Below, in pieces: positions 16,063-23,728 of a stretch of DNA of 64,000 nucleotides. The notes below the pieces were generated by a model. The model was not told the DNA's origin and ran no database searches. It worked only from the letters and a program-made list of their open reading frames with translations. Position 1 is the first letter of the stretch; each line of letters opens with the position of its first letter. Source of the DNA: Flavobacterium sp. (GTDB lineage Bacteria; Bacteroidota; Bacteroidia; Flavobacteriales; Flavobacteriaceae); contig JAEUTY010000001.1 in the NCBI GenBank assembly GCA_016787805.1, positions 124,001-188,000 of the forward strand, written 5' to 3'. A program made the position numbers and the translations under genes.

Positions 16063-18018
16063 ATGAACAAAAAAGTAATGTGTATCAGTGCGTTTGTAGC
16101 ATTGGTAACAACCATTGGGTTCGCCCAAAAAGAAGATTCTCTTAGTGTTAACCAACTCAACGAAGTGGTTATCTCCGACACTAAATTTGCGCAAAGCAAA
16201 GAAAAATCAGGTAAAGTCATTACCAAAATCTCAGCTGAAGAATTGCAAAAAAAATCAGGTCAATCGCTGGCCACAATTTTGAGCTCTGTAGCTGGAATCG
16301 AAATTAATGGTAATCAAAGCGCCAATGGCAAAAATTTAGGCTATTACATACGAGGCGGAAAAAACCAACAAGTTTTAATTTTAATTGATGGAAATCCAGT
16401 AACGGATGCCTCTGGAATTAGTTTTGAATACGATTTACGATTACTTCCCATTGATCAAGTCGAAAGTATCGAAATTATGAAAGGAGCAGCAAGCACACTT
16501 TACGGTACTGGAGCTGCAACTGCAGTTATTAATATTACACTTAAAAAATCAAGCCAAAAACCCATTCAAGGTAATGCGTATTTGAATATTGGGTCCAACA
16601 ATACCGCGAAGGATTCAAAAGTAAACGGGCAAGATTTTAATCAAGGCTTTTCGGTGAACGGAACATTGAACAAAATAACGTATGTTGCAGCTATCAACAG
16701 CACTGAAACCAATGGAATGTCGCAAATAGCCAACCCAAATGATGAAATTGATTATGAAGCGGATCGTTTTTCACGACTAAATTACAGAGCCAAAATTGGT
16801 ATTGCAGTTTCCCAAAAAATCAGTTTGGATTTGTTTGGCAATTACGACCAACTCAAAAACGATTACGATTTGACTTTCGATAACACAGGTTTCAACGATT
16901 CTAGTAGCAACAAAACGCATTCTGAACAATTTCGTTTGGGCTTTTCTCCTAAATATAAATTCAATAAAGGCGAATTGGTGTTGCATTCCAGTTTTACCAA
17001 ATTACAACGCGGTTACAATGAATGGAATTTGTTTTCAAGCACAATAGATACTTCCTTGTATGAATCAAGAAATGTCAATTTGGATTTGTTTGGGAAGTAT
17101 AAATTCAACAATAATTTCTTTCTAGTTTTGGGGTCCAATTACCAGTTTTACGATATGATGAGCGAAACACCTTATGGCTCAATTGCAAAAGAAAATACCA
17201 AATTCAATGCAATTGATGGTTATTTCACTGGAGTTTACTCGTCTAATTTTGGCTTGAATATTAATTTAGGTTCTCGAATTAACATTCATAGTGAGTATGG
17301 AAATCAAATCGTTTACAATGTGAATCCTTCTTTTTCATTTGGAAAAGATAAAGTAATAAAGCTATTGGCATCTTTTAGCACAGCTTACGTTACGCCTAGT
17401 TTGTACCAATTGTATTCTGAATATGGTAATTTAGAGTTGGTTCCTGAACAAAATCAAACCATTGAAGCCGGATTTGAAATTGCTCTTTTGGATAAAAAAA
17501 TGCGTTTTAATGCCGTGGCTTTTCACCGCGAACAAACTGATAGTTTTGGTTTTTTCTTTGATGAAGTAACTTATGAATCGTACTATATCAATATCGACGG
17601 AACCAACAAAGCCAAAGGAGTGGAAACCGAATTTAACTATATGATTTCTAATAAAATAAAGTTAAATGCAAATTATACATTCACTCAAGTGGACGAAGCT
17701 TTGAATAGATTAATAGCCAAGCACAAAGGCAATGTGTCATTGGATATTACACCTATAAAACGAAGCTTAGTTAATTTGAATTACCAATATGTTGACGGAA
17801 GATTAGATGCTTTCTTTGATGGAAACACGTATGAAACAATTCAAGCAAAATTAGGTTCGTACCAATTGCTAAATGCTTTGTTACAATACGAATTGGTGAA
17901 AAGTAGGTTGACTATTTTTGGTAATGTGACCAATATTTTTAACGAAGATTTTATTGAAAATACAGGTTATTCCACTCGAGGAAGAAACTTTAAATTAGGA
18001 TTGAGCATCTATTTATAA
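16063..18018 (+). CDS. TonB-dependent outer-membrane receptor for cobalamin (BtuB-like)
   Basis: A 651-residue protein with a signal peptide (cleavage near TIGFAQK), a TonB box-like segment (NEVVISDTKF, about 33-42), a plug domain (QSLATILSSVAGIEINGN, YYIRGGKNQQVLILIDGNPV, VESIEIMKGAASTLYGTGAA) and a barrel ending in an aromatic-rich strand (GRNFKLGLSIYL). It lacks the N-terminal carboxypeptidase-like domain of SusC-type receptors. The cobalamin riboswitch directly upstream gives the substrate assignment. It would pass cobalamin across the outer membrane to the BtuFCD-like transporter encoded divergently. Confidence 0.9.
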   Translation: MNKKVMCISAFVALVTTIGFAQKEDSLSVNQLNEVVISDTKFAQSKEKSGKVITKISAEELQKKSGQSLATILSSVAGIEINGNQSANGKNLGYYIRGGKNQQVLILIDGNPVTDASGISFEYDLRLLPIDQVESIEIMKGAASTLYGTGAATAVINITLKKSSQKPIQGNAYLNIGSNNTAKDSKVNGQDFNQGFSVNGTLNKITYVAAINSTETNGMSQIANPNDEIDYEADRFSRLNYRAKIGIAVSQKISLDLFGNYDQLKNDYDLTFDNTGFNDSSSNKTHSEQFRLGFSPKYKFNKGELVLHSSFTKLQRGYNEWNLFSSTIDTSLYESRNVNLDLFGKYKFNNNFFLVLGSNYQFYDMMSETPYGSIAKENTKFNAIDGYFTGVYSSNFGLNINLGSRINIHSEYGNQIVYNVNPSFSFGKDKVIKLLASFSTAYVTPSLYQLYSEYGNLELVPEQNQTIEAGFEIALLDKKMRFNAVAFHREQTDSFGFFFDEVTYESYYINIDGTNKAKGVETEFNYMISNKIKLNANYTFTQVDEALNRLIAKHKGNVSLDITPIKRSLVNLNYQYVDGRLDAFFDGNTYETIQAKLGSYQLLNALLQYELVKSRLTIFGNVTNIFNEDFIENTGYSTRGRNFKLGLSIYL

Positions 18019-18032
18019 TCAAAAATATAAAT

Positions 18033-18075
18033 AAAAAAAGGCACAATTTCAAGTAGTAAAATTGTGCCTTTTTTA
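18033..18075. terminator. Bidirectional terminator between the receptor and the S41 protease
   Basis: A perfect 10-bp stem, GGCACAATTT (18040-18049) with AAATTGTGCC (18059-18068), is flanked by A and T runs, so it can end transcription from both converging genes. Confidence 0.85.
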
Positions 18076-18092
18076 CCTTTATTAATTTGAAT

Positions 18093-19508
18093 TTACTCCA
18101 ACTCAACATACATCTCATTACGCAAAGGTTCAATTGCCTTTGAGTCAGAACAGTAGACGAAATTTTTACCCGGTTTACGCACCGACATTCTTCCATTGGT
18201 AATGATTTCATTTATAGCTGTAGCTAAAAGAGGTTCATTAGCATCACCAATAATTCCCATATTTCCATAATCTTCAGTTTGTTGAATAGTAGAAGTCAAA
18301 CCACTTTGATAATCTCCAAATCCAGCAGCATTAATGGTTTTTAAAACCAACGGTTGCATCGCATATTTGTGATTCGGGTTCGCACCCGACTTACCAAAAT
18401 TGGGCGAATCGTACAAAGTCACCGAACCTACATTTTTTCCCGTAGTTGTATCTCCAATTTGAATGACTTGTATGTAAGGCTTTAATCCATTAATGACCAA
18501 TTCGCTGGCCGAAGCTGTACTTCTAGAAGTCAAAATATACACTTTGTTCAAATTCAACGAATTGAGTAACGAACCATTTCCTGTAGTAGTTGTAAAATAA
18601 TTGAACAACGAATTCGGATTGTTTTGCAACCAATATGCATCCAACTTGCCATTCCATTGTTGTTTGGCAAAAACTTGTCCAGTGAATTGCCCTGTAATCA
18701 AACTCGCCAAACGTGTCGCTGTATCAATAGAGCCGCCCGAATTATAACGTAAATCAAGCACCAAATGTGTAATATTTTGCGATTTTAACTGGCCAAATGC
18801 CGTATTCAATTGGTTTTCGTATTGCGAATAAAATCCGTTGTACATTAGGTAGCCAATTTTTTTGGTGCCTTGCGTAAAAACGTTGCTCGCATAGACCGGA
18901 TTTTCAGACAATTGGGTTTTGGTTAAGGTAACCGATTGTCCATTGGGCGTAATATTTCCATTGTCGAAATCGGCTAAATTTAAAGTATAGGTTGTAGCCG
19001 AAAGCAATGATTGGTAATTGCTTGCGGTTAATGGCGTTCCATTTACAGCATAAAAAATAGCACCGCGTTGAATGTTTTTCGTCGATGCATCGGAATTGGG
19101 CAGTATGTAACGCACCCAACCAAAAATATCCGTAGTACTTCCCGTTTTGTATCGCAAACCGTAATCAACACCATTGTTGAGTGTGTTGCCAGATAAAATC
19201 CCTTCTAAAACTGTATAATCACTAAAAATAACACTAAAACGATCAATAGAAGAACTTACACGCAAATCATTAAATAAAGCCGTCGGATCGGAATAACCTG
19301 AAAGAAAATCATTCAAAGACGATTGACTTGCAAAACGATTATCGGCCAAGTTGGGTACATCAGCTTGCCACAAATAATATTGATTCATTCCTTTCCAAAC
19401 AAAGTCGTAAACGCGCAACTCATCAGGAACCGCCAAATCATCTTTGGTGCAACTAAAAGCGACAAATAGCAATACTAATAATGATAATGAAGAAAAACTC
19501 TTTTTCAT
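18093..19508 (-). CDS. S41-family (C-terminal processing) peptidase lipoprotein
   Basis: A 471-residue lipoprotein (SCTKDD, Cys20, acidic residues following as in surface-exported lipoproteins). The N-terminal helical part (20-110) is followed by a PDZ-like region and the S41 catalytic core: HLVLDLRYNSGGSIDTA and VYILTSRSTASASELVING, where the Ser of SAS is the likely nucleophile, then QIGDTTTGKNVGS. Such outer-membrane S41 proteins are widespread in Bacteroidota; the substrate is unknown. On the minus strand a TATATTTG box lies at 19534-19527 upstream. It stands alone, converging with the receptor gene. Confidence 0.87.
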   Translation of the reverse strand: MKKSFSSLSLLVLLFVAFSCTKDDLAVPDELRVYDFVWKGMNQYYLWQADVPNLADNRFASQSSLNDFLSGYSDPTALFNDLRVSSSIDRFSVIFSDYTVLEGILSGNTLNNGVDYGLRYKTGSTTDIFGWVRYILPNSDASTKNIQRGAIFYAVNGTPLTASNYQSLLSATTYTLNLADFDNGNITPNGQSVTLTKTQLSENPVYASNVFTQGTKKIGYLMYNGFYSQYENQLNTAFGQLKSQNITHLVLDLRYNSGGSIDTATRLASLITGQFTGQVFAKQQWNGKLDAYWLQNNPNSLFNYFTTTTGNGSLLNSLNLNKVYILTSRSTASASELVINGLKPYIQVIQIGDTTTGKNVGSVTLYDSPNFGKSGANPNHKYAMQPLVLKTINAAGFGDYQSGLTSTIQQTEDYGNMGIIGDANEPLLATAINEIITNGRMSVRKPGKNFVYCSDSKAIEPLRNEMYVELE

Positions 19509-19780
19509 AATTTCTCGATTTTAGTTCAAATATACTATTTTTTTTTTTGAAGCTAATCCAGCTTTCCGTTGCAAGTCCTCAGTCTATAAAGTGTGGTTGT
19601 AAGGCAGCTGGTAGCTTCCGTTGGTTGCTTGTACCAGCCAACAACCACTACTTTTTAGTCTTCCGGGCTTTCCACTACACACGAGCGAAGCGAACTGACG
19701 AAGTAATCTGGGCTAATAGGAATGGACAATTAACAATTAATTTATTATTATCAATTATCAATTAAAAAAATTAAATTTAC
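19509..19780. repeat. Intergenic region with an interspersed, partly palindromic repeat
   Basis: No credible gene lies here. From about 19548 to 19720 the sequence has the look of an interspersed repeat of Flavobacteriaceae: one end reads GCTAATCCAGCTTTCCGTTG, the other CGGGCTTTCCACTACA followed by TCTGGGCTA. An internal imperfect inverted repeat pairs GTGGTTGTAAGGCAGCTGGTA (19593) with TACCAGCCAACAACCAC (19632-19648). A related element lies at 63550-63675. The 3' part (19725-19765) is an AATTAACAATTAAT-type low-complexity spacer. The family assignment rests on memory of similar intergenic DNA. Confidence 0.5.
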
Positions 19781-19808
19781 TGTAACAAAATAAAATGTGC
19801 CTCGTCTT
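19781..19808 (+). promoter_or_regulatory. Probable ECF-sigma-dependent promoter (autoregulation)
   Basis: TGTAACA (19781-19787) and CGTCTT (19803-19808) place GTAAC and CGTC 16 bp apart. This resembles the AAC / CGTC -35/-10 elements that ECF sigma factors use and differs from the housekeeping TAnnTTTG type. The sigma gene starts 22 bp later, so it may drive its own expression. Confidence 0.45.
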
Positions 19809-19830
19809 CACTATATAACAAGCAATCAAC

Positions 19831-20340
19831 ATGAACCAAAACGAATTTATCAACATAATTAATCCATTTAAGGATAAAGTGTTTCGATTGGCGAAACGAT
19901 TGTTGGTAAGTCGTGAGGAAGCAGAAGATGCAACACAAGAAGTTCTGGTAAAATTGTGGAACAAAAACGAAAGTTTGGGTGAACTAAAAAGCGTAGAAGC
20001 CATGGCAATGACAATGACCAAAAATTATTGTTTGGATCAATTGAAATCGAAACGCGCGTCGAATATGACTTTAGTTCACAGTAATTACTCGTCGAACGAG
20101 GCCAGTTTGCAAAAGAAAGTAGAAGACGCCGACAGTTGGCAATGGGTTGAAAAAATCATCGACGATTTGCCCGAACAACAAAAGCTAATCATTCAAATGC
20201 GCGACATTGAAGAAATGGAATTTGAAGCAATTGGCAAAATACTTGAAATGAATGAAACGGCAGTTCGCGTTGCCTTATCAAGAGCGAGAAAAACGATACG
20301 AGAAACAATGACACAAACCCATAATTATGGAATCAACTAG
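19831..20340 (+). CDS. ECF-type RNA polymerase sigma factor
   Basis: A 169-residue sigma-70 family protein. Region 2 is seen at residues 12-75 (VFRLAKRLLVSREEAEDATQ, EVLVKLWN), region 4 at about 108-160 (LPEQQKLIIQMRDIEEMEFE, ETAVRVALSRARKTIRE, the helix-turn-helix). Regions 1.1 and 3 are absent, as in ECF factors. It overlaps the next gene by 14 bp, the common arrangement for a sigma/anti-sigma pair. Targets probably include its own operon, judging by the GTAAC / CGTC element upstream. Confidence 0.92.
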   Translation: MNQNEFINIINPFKDKVFRLAKRLLVSREEAEDATQEVLVKLWNKNESLGELKSVEAMAMTMTKNYCLDQLKSKRASNMTLVHSNYSSNEASLQKKVEDADSWQWVEKIIDDLPEQQKLIIQMRDIEEMEFEAIGKILEMNETAVRVALSRARKTIRETMTQTHNYGIN

Positions 20341-20776
20341 AATAGAAAAATTAATTGACCACTACTTCGAAGGACAAACCAGTATTGCCGAAGAAAAAGA
20401 ATTGAAGGCCTATTTCTCTTCTTCAACTGTGGCGCCACAGTTTGAACAATACCGCGCTGTTTTTGGTTACTTTGATCAAGCAAAAAATGAGCATTTTACC
20501 CAATCGTTACCCTTACAACCCAGAAAACAGTTCAATGTATTTTGGTTATCGATTGCAGCAAGTGTAGTTTTAGCTTTGGGAATTGTAATCATGAAGTTTG
20601 CCGATGATCAACCCCAATCTTCTGGAGAATACGGTACGTACGACAATCCAGAGATTGCACTAGCAGAAACCCAAAAAGCATTAGCCTTAGTTTCTGAAAA
20701 GTTAAATGTTGGCATAGAAAGTGTTAATTATATCAATGAGTACGAAAACTCAAAAAACAGAATTTTTAAAAAATAA
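20327..20776 (+). CDS. Probable membrane anti-sigma factor
   Basis: A 149-residue protein with a cytoplasmic N-terminal part (KLIDHYFEGQTSIAEEKELK, similar in style to short anti-sigma N-termini), one transmembrane helix near residues 80-96 (FWLSIAASVVLALGIVIM) and a 50-residue outer part. The N-terminal part is shorter than in FecR-type proteins and there is no FecR domain. Position directly after an ECF sigma gene, with a 14 bp overlap, is the main reason for the call. No zinc-binding motif is visible. Confidence 0.7.
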   Translation: MESTRIEKLIDHYFEGQTSIAEEKELKAYFSSSTVAPQFEQYRAVFGYFDQAKNEHFTQSLPLQPRKQFNVFWLSIAASVVLALGIVIMKFADDQPQSSGEYGTYDNPEIALAETQKALALVSEKLNVGIESVNYINEYENSKNRIFKK

Positions 20777-20797
20777 ATCAAAAAACGAATAGGAATC

Positions 20798-21319
20798 ATG
20801 AGAAAATTAATTTTAATCATCGCTTTAGTATTAGTATCTAATACGATTTTTGCTCAAACACCTTTTGATAAGTTTGACAACCAAGACGACGTTACTGCCA
20901 TTATTGTTAACAAAAAAATGTTTTCAATGTTGAGTAAAGTCGACACCAAAGACAAAGAATCACAACAATATGTGAACTTGATTAAGAAATTAGACAACCT
21001 TAAAGTATTTGTTACATCCAACAGTAAAAAAGCTGCTGATATGAAAGCAACTTCTGACAAGTACTTAAAAACAGCTGGTTTGGATGAATTAATGCGCATC
21101 AATGAAAAAGGTAAAAATGTAAAAATTTACGTAAAATCAGGTTCAAGCGATCAACAAGTAAAAGAACTTTTAATGTTTATTGAAGGTTCTGGTAAAGAAG
21201 AAACCGTATTAATGTCACTTACAGGCAACTTCGATTTAGACGAACTATCTGCCTTGACTGATAAAATGAATTTACCTGGTGGCGCTGAGTTAGAAAAAGC
21301 AGGTAAAGGGAAAAAATAA
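20798..21319 (+). CDS. DUF4252 protein, secreted
   Basis: A 173-residue protein with a type I signal peptide (cleavage near IFAQTP) and a DUF4252 body: an N-terminal helix/strand part with DDVTAIIVNKKMFSML and a C-terminal GNFDLDELSALTDKM. It lies 21 bp after the anti-sigma gene and is likely controlled with it. A second DUF4252 gene follows at 21416, this time with a lipoprotein signal. The function of the family is not known to me. Its recurrent link to ECF sigma operons suggests an envelope-stress role, as inference. Confidence 0.8.
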   Translation: MRKLILIIALVLVSNTIFAQTPFDKFDNQDDVTAIIVNKKMFSMLSKVDTKDKESQQYVNLIKKLDNLKVFVTSNSKKAADMKATSDKYLKTAGLDELMRINEKGKNVKIYVKSGSSDQQVKELLMFIEGSGKEETVLMSLTGNFDLDELSALTDKMNLPGGAELEKAGKGKK

Positions 21320-21327
21320 TGCAACAA

Positions 21328-21356
21328 AACCTCATAGCCAACTGTGAGGTTTTTTT
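21328..21356 (+). terminator. Hairpin terminator between the two DUF4252 genes
   Basis: AACCTCA (21328-21334) pairs with TGAGGTT (21345-21351) and a run of seven T follows. It may partly separate expression of the second DUF4252 gene from the sigma operon. Confidence 0.7.
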
Positions 21357-21415
21357 GTTAATCACTTTGTGAATCAATTACTCTATTAAGAACCCAATCA
21401 ACAACAACCAATGTC

Positions 21416-21949
21416 ATGAGATTTATACTATATATTGCCATCGCAGTAAGCCTACTTTTAACCAGTTGCAATAGCGAACCCACTTTACAAAAGTTTTTTG
21501 TAGAGAATTCAGAAAAGAAAGATTTTATCGCTTTAGATGTTTCTTCCGATATTTTGAATGTCGATAAAGCGCAATTGTCTGCTGAGCAAAAAGAAGCCTT
21601 AGAATCATTTGATAAAATGAACATTATTGCTTTCAAAACCAACGGCAAAAATCAAAAAGAATATGAGGCAGAAAAAAACAAACTAACCACTATTTTAAAA
21701 AACGAAGAATACCAAGAGTTGATTAAAGTAGGCTCAGGAAGTCAAGGTGCTTCGGTGAGTTTTGTTGGAACCGAAGACAATATCGACGAGTTTATTTTTT
21801 ATGCCAATCGAAAAGAAAACGGTTTTGCTGTGATTCGTGTTACGGGAGAAAAAATGAATCCTAATGCAGTAATGACGATGCTTTCGGTTTTGCAAAAATC
21901 AAATATCGATTTAGAGCAATTAAAACCATTACAGGATTTAATGAAATAA
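21416..21949 (+). CDS. DUF4252 lipoprotein
   Basis: A 177-residue lipoprotein (LLLTSC, Cys18). The mature part follows the DUF4252 pattern (DFIALDVSSDILNVDKAQLS, FAVIRVTGEKMNPNAVMTML) and is a distant paralogue of 20798-21319. It lies about 100 bp beyond that gene, after a terminator hairpin, so it may be read through or have its own start. Lipid anchoring in one copy and free secretion of the other is the notable difference. Confidence 0.8.
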   Translation: MRFILYIAIAVSLLLTSCNSEPTLQKFFVENSEKKDFIALDVSSDILNVDKAQLSAEQKEALESFDKMNIIAFKTNGKNQKEYEAEKNKLTTILKNEEYQELIKVGSGSQGASVSFVGTEDNIDEFIFYANRKENGFAVIRVTGEKMNPNAVMTMLSVLQKSNIDLEQLKPLQDLMK

Positions 21950-21977
21950 GTTTAAAAGTTTGATTTATTTAGAAATA

Positions 21978-22008
21978 AAGATCGATTTGTATAGAATCGG
22001 TCTTTTTT
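21978..22008 (+). terminator. Terminator after the DUF4252 lipoprotein gene
   Basis: GATCGATT (21980-21987) pairs with AATCGGTC (21995-22002) with one G-T pair, followed by six T. It lies between converging genes. Confidence 0.65.
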
Positions 22009-22021
22009 AGTTTAATTAAAA

Positions 22022-22918
22022 TCACAAATTTTGTACGAGCGCATCTATCGATTGGAATACTTGAATTTTTGAATTAAGTGATTTAGTATTTATATTTTCG
22101 GTAGCACGACCAATTAACCACAATGAAGTAGTTGCATCGATTACTTTATTATTTAATTCATTGATGTACGAATTCACTTCAGATTTTGTTGGCTCAACAG
22201 TGGCGTAACAGACAAATGTTATATTATCAAAGTATTTTTTTACATCTAACAAGTTTTCAATGGGAACACTCTCACCTAAATAAATGGTTTTATAACCATT
22301 CAGCAAAATTTCGTAATTTAAATACATTAATCCTAACTCATGTATTTCATTCTCAGGCAAATACAAAACAAAAACCCGATTTGATTTAGTAGGCTCTAAA
22401 ATTTGAACTTTTTCAGTATTGATGAGTATTTTTTGTTTAATAAGATAGCTGATAAAATGTTCATGAGCAGGAGTGATGGTTTCAGCTTGCCATAAAAATC
22501 CAATTTCTGTAATTAACGGAATAAAAACCTCATAGAATACTTCACGGAATGATTTTTCTGAAAGTAAATCATTGTAAGTTGAAAAAAATACGGCTTGATC
22601 AAAATTCATCATAGCCAGTTTGAACGCGCTTATTGCATGATTTTTAGCGCTTTTCTCAGAAATAATCTCACGAATCAATAAGTTGATTTTTTCGGTATCA
22701 AGTTTTGAAATTTTCGAAATTTTATAGCCATAATCGTGTAATAAAGTGATGTTTAGTAACTTTTGTAATGAATTTAAATCATACAATCGGATGTTGGTAT
22801 CGGTTCGCATGGGTTCCAAAACATTGTATCTTTTTTCCCATATACGAATGGTGTGCGCTTTAATTCCTGAGAGGTTCTCTAAATCTTTAATGCTAAATGT
22901 GGTTTTTATGTTGTTCAT
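22022..22918 (-). CDS. MerR-family regulator with cobalamin-binding domain (CarH/LitR-like)
   Basis: 298 residues from the ATG at 22918; a longer form from 22966 would add a non-conserved stretch. The MerR winged helix is at residues 7-70 (IKAHTIRIWEKRY is the recognition part). A helical bundle follows with W143 and the EH pair E153-H154 in the same W+10/W+11 spacing as Thermus CarH W131/E141/H142. The Rossmann-like B12 domain has the EIHELG motif with H193 as probable lower axial ligand. The residue after W143 is Gln, where CarH has the upper ligand His132. It may control the neighbouring pigment cluster or the divergent secreted protein; this is inference. Confidence 0.85.
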   Translation of the reverse strand: MNNIKTTFSIKDLENLSGIKAHTIRIWEKRYNVLEPMRTDTNIRLYDLNSLQKLLNITLLHDYGYKISKISKLDTEKINLLIREIISEKSAKNHAISAFKLAMMNFDQAVFFSTYNDLLSEKSFREVFYEVFIPLITEIGFLWQAETITPAHEHFISYLIKQKILINTEKVQILEPTKSNRVFVLYLPENEIHELGLMYLNYEILLNGYKTIYLGESVPIENLLDVKKYFDNITFVCYATVEPTKSEVNSYINELNNKVIDATTSLWLIGRATENINTKSLNSKIQVFQSIDALVQNL

Positions 22919-22939
22919 TTTTTTGATTAAAAAGTTAAA

Positions 22940-23038
22940 CAAATTTACTAAAATATTTAATTTCAACGTAATTTTTTCTAAATATTTGCTTTTAATGAAC
23001 TAAATATTTTTTTTATAGTAAATACCTAATTAGATTTG
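22940..23038. promoter_or_regulatory. Divergent promoter region with direct repeats (possible regulator binding sites)
   Basis: On the minus strand TTG (22966-22964) and TAAATTTG (22947-22940) form a likely promoter for the MerR-type gene. On the plus strand TAGATTTG (23031-23038) is a -7 box for the secreted protein. Between them the 10-mer CTAAATATTT occurs exactly twice, at 22978-22987 and 23000-23009, 22 bp apart (two helical turns), with a variant CTAAAATATTT at 22948. These could be operators of the regulator. The core AAATATTT is AT-rich and self-complementary, so chance is possible. Confidence 0.4.
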
Positions 23039-23066
23039 CTATGTTAAATTTTTAAATTAAAAAAAA

Positions 23067-23672
23067 ATGAAAAGAATACCCTTATTAATCTTATTGTTAG
23101 TTGCAACAGTAGGATTTTCCCAAAAAATGAAAATAACAAAAGGTGATTTTAAATTCCTTGCTGGTCAGAAAGATGTAAATGTAGAGTTTGTGTACTCCAA
23201 TTTGCAGTTGATGAAAGACAACTTGACAGAGCAACAGTATATTGACAATCGTAAAAAGGAATTAAACGAAAAAACACGTGGAGTTGGTGATAGTTGGGAA
23301 AAAAAATGGCAAGGAGCTAAGGATGGTATTTGGCAGCCAAAATTTTTAGAATTAATGGCAGCTACAATTACTAAAGAAAAAGATATTGTTTTTCAAGAAG
23401 GACTTTCTTCAGCAAAATACACTTTGATTGTTGATGTTGTATGGATTTATCCAGGATGGGATGTTTCTATGATGAAGCAACCTGCAAAAGTTTCTACAGT
23501 GTTGAAAATTGTTGAAACAGCAAATAAAAGCAATGTTTTAGCTGAGGTTACTGCTGAGCACGCGCCTGGTGATCAATGGGGAAGCAATTTTAGTAATGAG
23601 TCAAGAATTGGAGAAGGATTTGCTAAAACTGGTAAATCATTTGGAAAATTGATTGCAAAAGAAATGAAATAA
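23067..23672 (+). CDS. Secreted protein of unknown function
   Basis: A 201-residue protein with a signal peptide (cleavage near VGFSQK). The mature part starts MKITKGDFKFLAGQKDVNVE and is rich in aromatic residues (WEKKWQGAKDGIWQPKFLE, VVWIYPGWDVSMMKQPAKV). The C-terminal part has ESRIGEGFAKTGKSFGKLI. I do not recognise a named domain; the pattern resembles conserved Bacteroidota envelope proteins. It is transcribed away from the B12-binding regulator, so it may be one of that regulator's targets. A bidirectional terminator follows. Confidence 0.72.
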   Translation: MKRIPLLILLLVATVGFSQKMKITKGDFKFLAGQKDVNVEFVYSNLQLMKDNLTEQQYIDNRKKELNEKTRGVGDSWEKKWQGAKDGIWQPKFLELMAATITKEKDIVFQEGLSSAKYTLIVDVVWIYPGWDVSMMKQPAKVSTVLKIVETANKSNVLAEVTAEHAPGDQWGSNFSNESRIGEGFAKTGKSFGKLIAKEMK

Positions 23673-23692
23673 TAGTTGAATTTTTATACTAT

Positions 23693-23727
23693 AAAAAAAG
23701 CCTAGACATTGTTCTAGGCTTTTTTTC
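23693..23727. terminator. Bidirectional terminator at the left edge of the pigment cluster
   Basis: GCCTAGA (23700-23706) pairs perfectly with TCTAGGC (23713-23719), with A and T runs on either side. It ends both the secreted-protein gene and the flavoenzyme gene. Confidence 0.85.
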
Positions 23728-23728
23728 T

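Noticed and set aside
19547..19765. 72-codon frame in the intergenic region before the sigma gene
   Set aside because: It is formed by the repeat element itself, with no protein-like features.
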